Shown: piece after piece, positions 55,227 through 55,772 of the stretch
How the letters are laid out: each line of letters begins with the position of its first letter
Position numbering within the stretch: the first letter of the stretch is position 1
Origin: Flavobacterium frigidarium DSM 17623
GTDB taxonomy: Bacteria > Bacteroidota > Bacteroidia > Flavobacteriales > Flavobacteriaceae
Assembly: GCF_000425505.1 (NCBI RefSeq)
Contig: NZ_AUDO01000022.1
Location: 1-55,772, forward strand
Length of the DNA: 55,772 bases
Direction: 5' to 3'
Program-made: the position numbers and the translations under genes
The notes under the pieces: model-generated
What the model saw: only the letters and a program-made list of their open reading frames with translations
The model's database searches: none
Told to the model about the DNA's origin: nothing

Positions 55227-55251
55227 TACCTATTGAGAACCTAGGTTATAT

Positions 55252-55710
55252 TTAAGACCTAGGTTTGTTAAGTCCGCGATCATAGAGTACAATACTTCCT
55301 GCTACAGAAACATTCAAACTTTTCTCTGATTTGAATTTTACCAAATAATGGCATTTTTCGATTGCTTTTTTTGAGAGCCCGTTATCTTCGGCACCTAAAA
55401 GATAAACACAACGACGTGGATGTTCGAAGGTTTCTAAATCTACTGCACTATCATCAAGTTCCACCCCAACTAAGCGCGCACCTTTGGGCAAATTTTTATA
55501 GAAATCTTCAAAGGTTTCGTAATGAAAATACGGAATTGATTTTACTGCATTATGAGTATCACTAGACTGCTTTGCATAGCGGTTCCCAATCGTAAAAATA
55601 TAGCTGGCGCCCAAGTTTTGAGCCGTGCGCCATAAAACGCCTAAATTTTCAGGGGTTTTCCCATTTTGTATGCCTATCCCGAAATACTCGGTTATAAAAT
55701 TGTCATTCAT
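55252..55710 (-). CDS. RNA methyltransferase, TrmH/SpoU family
   Basis: The protein has 152 residues from the ATG at 55710. The SPOUT motifs are NLGVLWRTAQNLGA (motif 1, about 20-33), LLGAEDNGLS (motif 2) and LNVSVAGSIVLYDR (motif 3), which form the knotted SAM site. It methylates a ribose or base in tRNA or rRNA; the target is not readable. It is a minimal catalytic domain without an N-terminal substrate-binding domain. A longer frame from TTG at 55725 lies in the -7 box TATTTTTG (55715-55722) and is rejected. Confidence 0.9.
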   Translation of the reverse strand: MNDNFITEYFGIGIQNGKTPENLGVLWRTAQNLGASYIFTIGNRYAKQSSDTHNAVKSIPYFHYETFEDFYKNLPKGARLVGVELDDSAVDLETFEHPRRCVYLLGAEDNGLSKKAIEKCHYLVKFKSEKSLNVSVAGSIVLYDRGLNKPRS

Positions 55711-55714
55711 CTGG

Positions 55715-55722
55715 CAAAAATA
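55715..55722 (-). promoter_or_regulatory. -7 element of the TrmH-family gene, 4 bp before the ATG
   Basis: TATTTTTG on the minus strand fits TAnnTTTG exactly; the mRNA should be leaderless or nearly so. Confidence 0.55.
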
Positions 55723-55772
55723 CAAACTGTGATGTTGTTTGTCAAATTTATTAGTTTGAATTGTTTTGCCTA

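Overview
The window looks like a chromosomal segment of a Flavobacterium-type bacterium (Bacteroidota, family Flavobacteriaceae). The evidence is low GC, many -7 boxes of the form TAnnTTTG, few Shine-Dalgarno sequences, CarboxypepD_reg/TonB-receptor fusions, a type IX secretion (T9SS) sorting domain, GLPGLI proteins, and the families DUF4271, DUF4296, DUF3098 and DUF5686. I see no tRNA, rRNA, CRISPR array or insertion sequence.

Layout. 1-3587 (minus): N-terminal 1195 codons of a large secreted repeat protein, cut by the window edge and long enough to be missed if only closed ORFs are considered. 3.8-11.6 kb (minus): a phosphate block, phoU-pstB-pstA-pstC-pstS, then two OprO/OprP-like porins. 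11.7-15.0 kb: a LysR regulator divergent from a small unknown gene, a Sua5/TsaC enzyme and an SbtA-type bicarbonate permease. 15.1-16.9 kb (minus): a PhoR-like kinase and PhoB-like regulator. 17.1-21.6 kb (plus): a TonB-dependent receptor, a beta-helix-like lipoprotein and a tiny protein that is essentially only a T9SS sorting domain. 21.7-30.3 kb: LuxE-like enzyme, tyrS, an operon of two GLPGLI proteins plus a TonB-receptor-like protein, an SDR enzyme and a DUF4296 lipoprotein. 30.3-47 kb: mostly core genes (dihydroorotase, polyprenol-P mannosyltransferase, DUF4271, hemD, Lrp, YugP-like protease, leuS, ftsX, DUF3098, uppP, truB, thioredoxin-like, patatin, pyrH, frr, DUF5686). 47-55.7 kb: CPA2 antiporter with Usp tail, MMPL/RND transporter, MscS channel, an unknown secreted protein, a decayed redoxin gene and a TrmH-type methyltransferase.

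How it fits together. The most coherent story is phosphate starvation. A two-component system (15.1-16.9 kb) lies between pst/porin genes and a TonB-receptor/lipoprotein pair. Upstream of pstS, both porins, pstC, the receptor and the lipoprotein I find direct repeats of about 7 bp (consensus near nTTAACn) separated by 4 bp (11-bp period), like a Pho box. The distance from the proximal repeat to the -7 box is 9 bp at four promoters, 20 bp at one and 31 bp at one, so it changes in whole 11-bp steps. A weaker match precedes the GLPGLI operon. PstC also carries a periplasmic insert that resembles a degenerate piece of PstS.

A second theme is promoter architecture. Several genes have the -7 box only 4-7 bp before the start codon, suggesting leaderless mRNAs. 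The TTG inside TAnnTTTG repeatedly gives false upstream starts, so I moved several starts downstream. All functional names are from family recognition by eye; no database search was possible.
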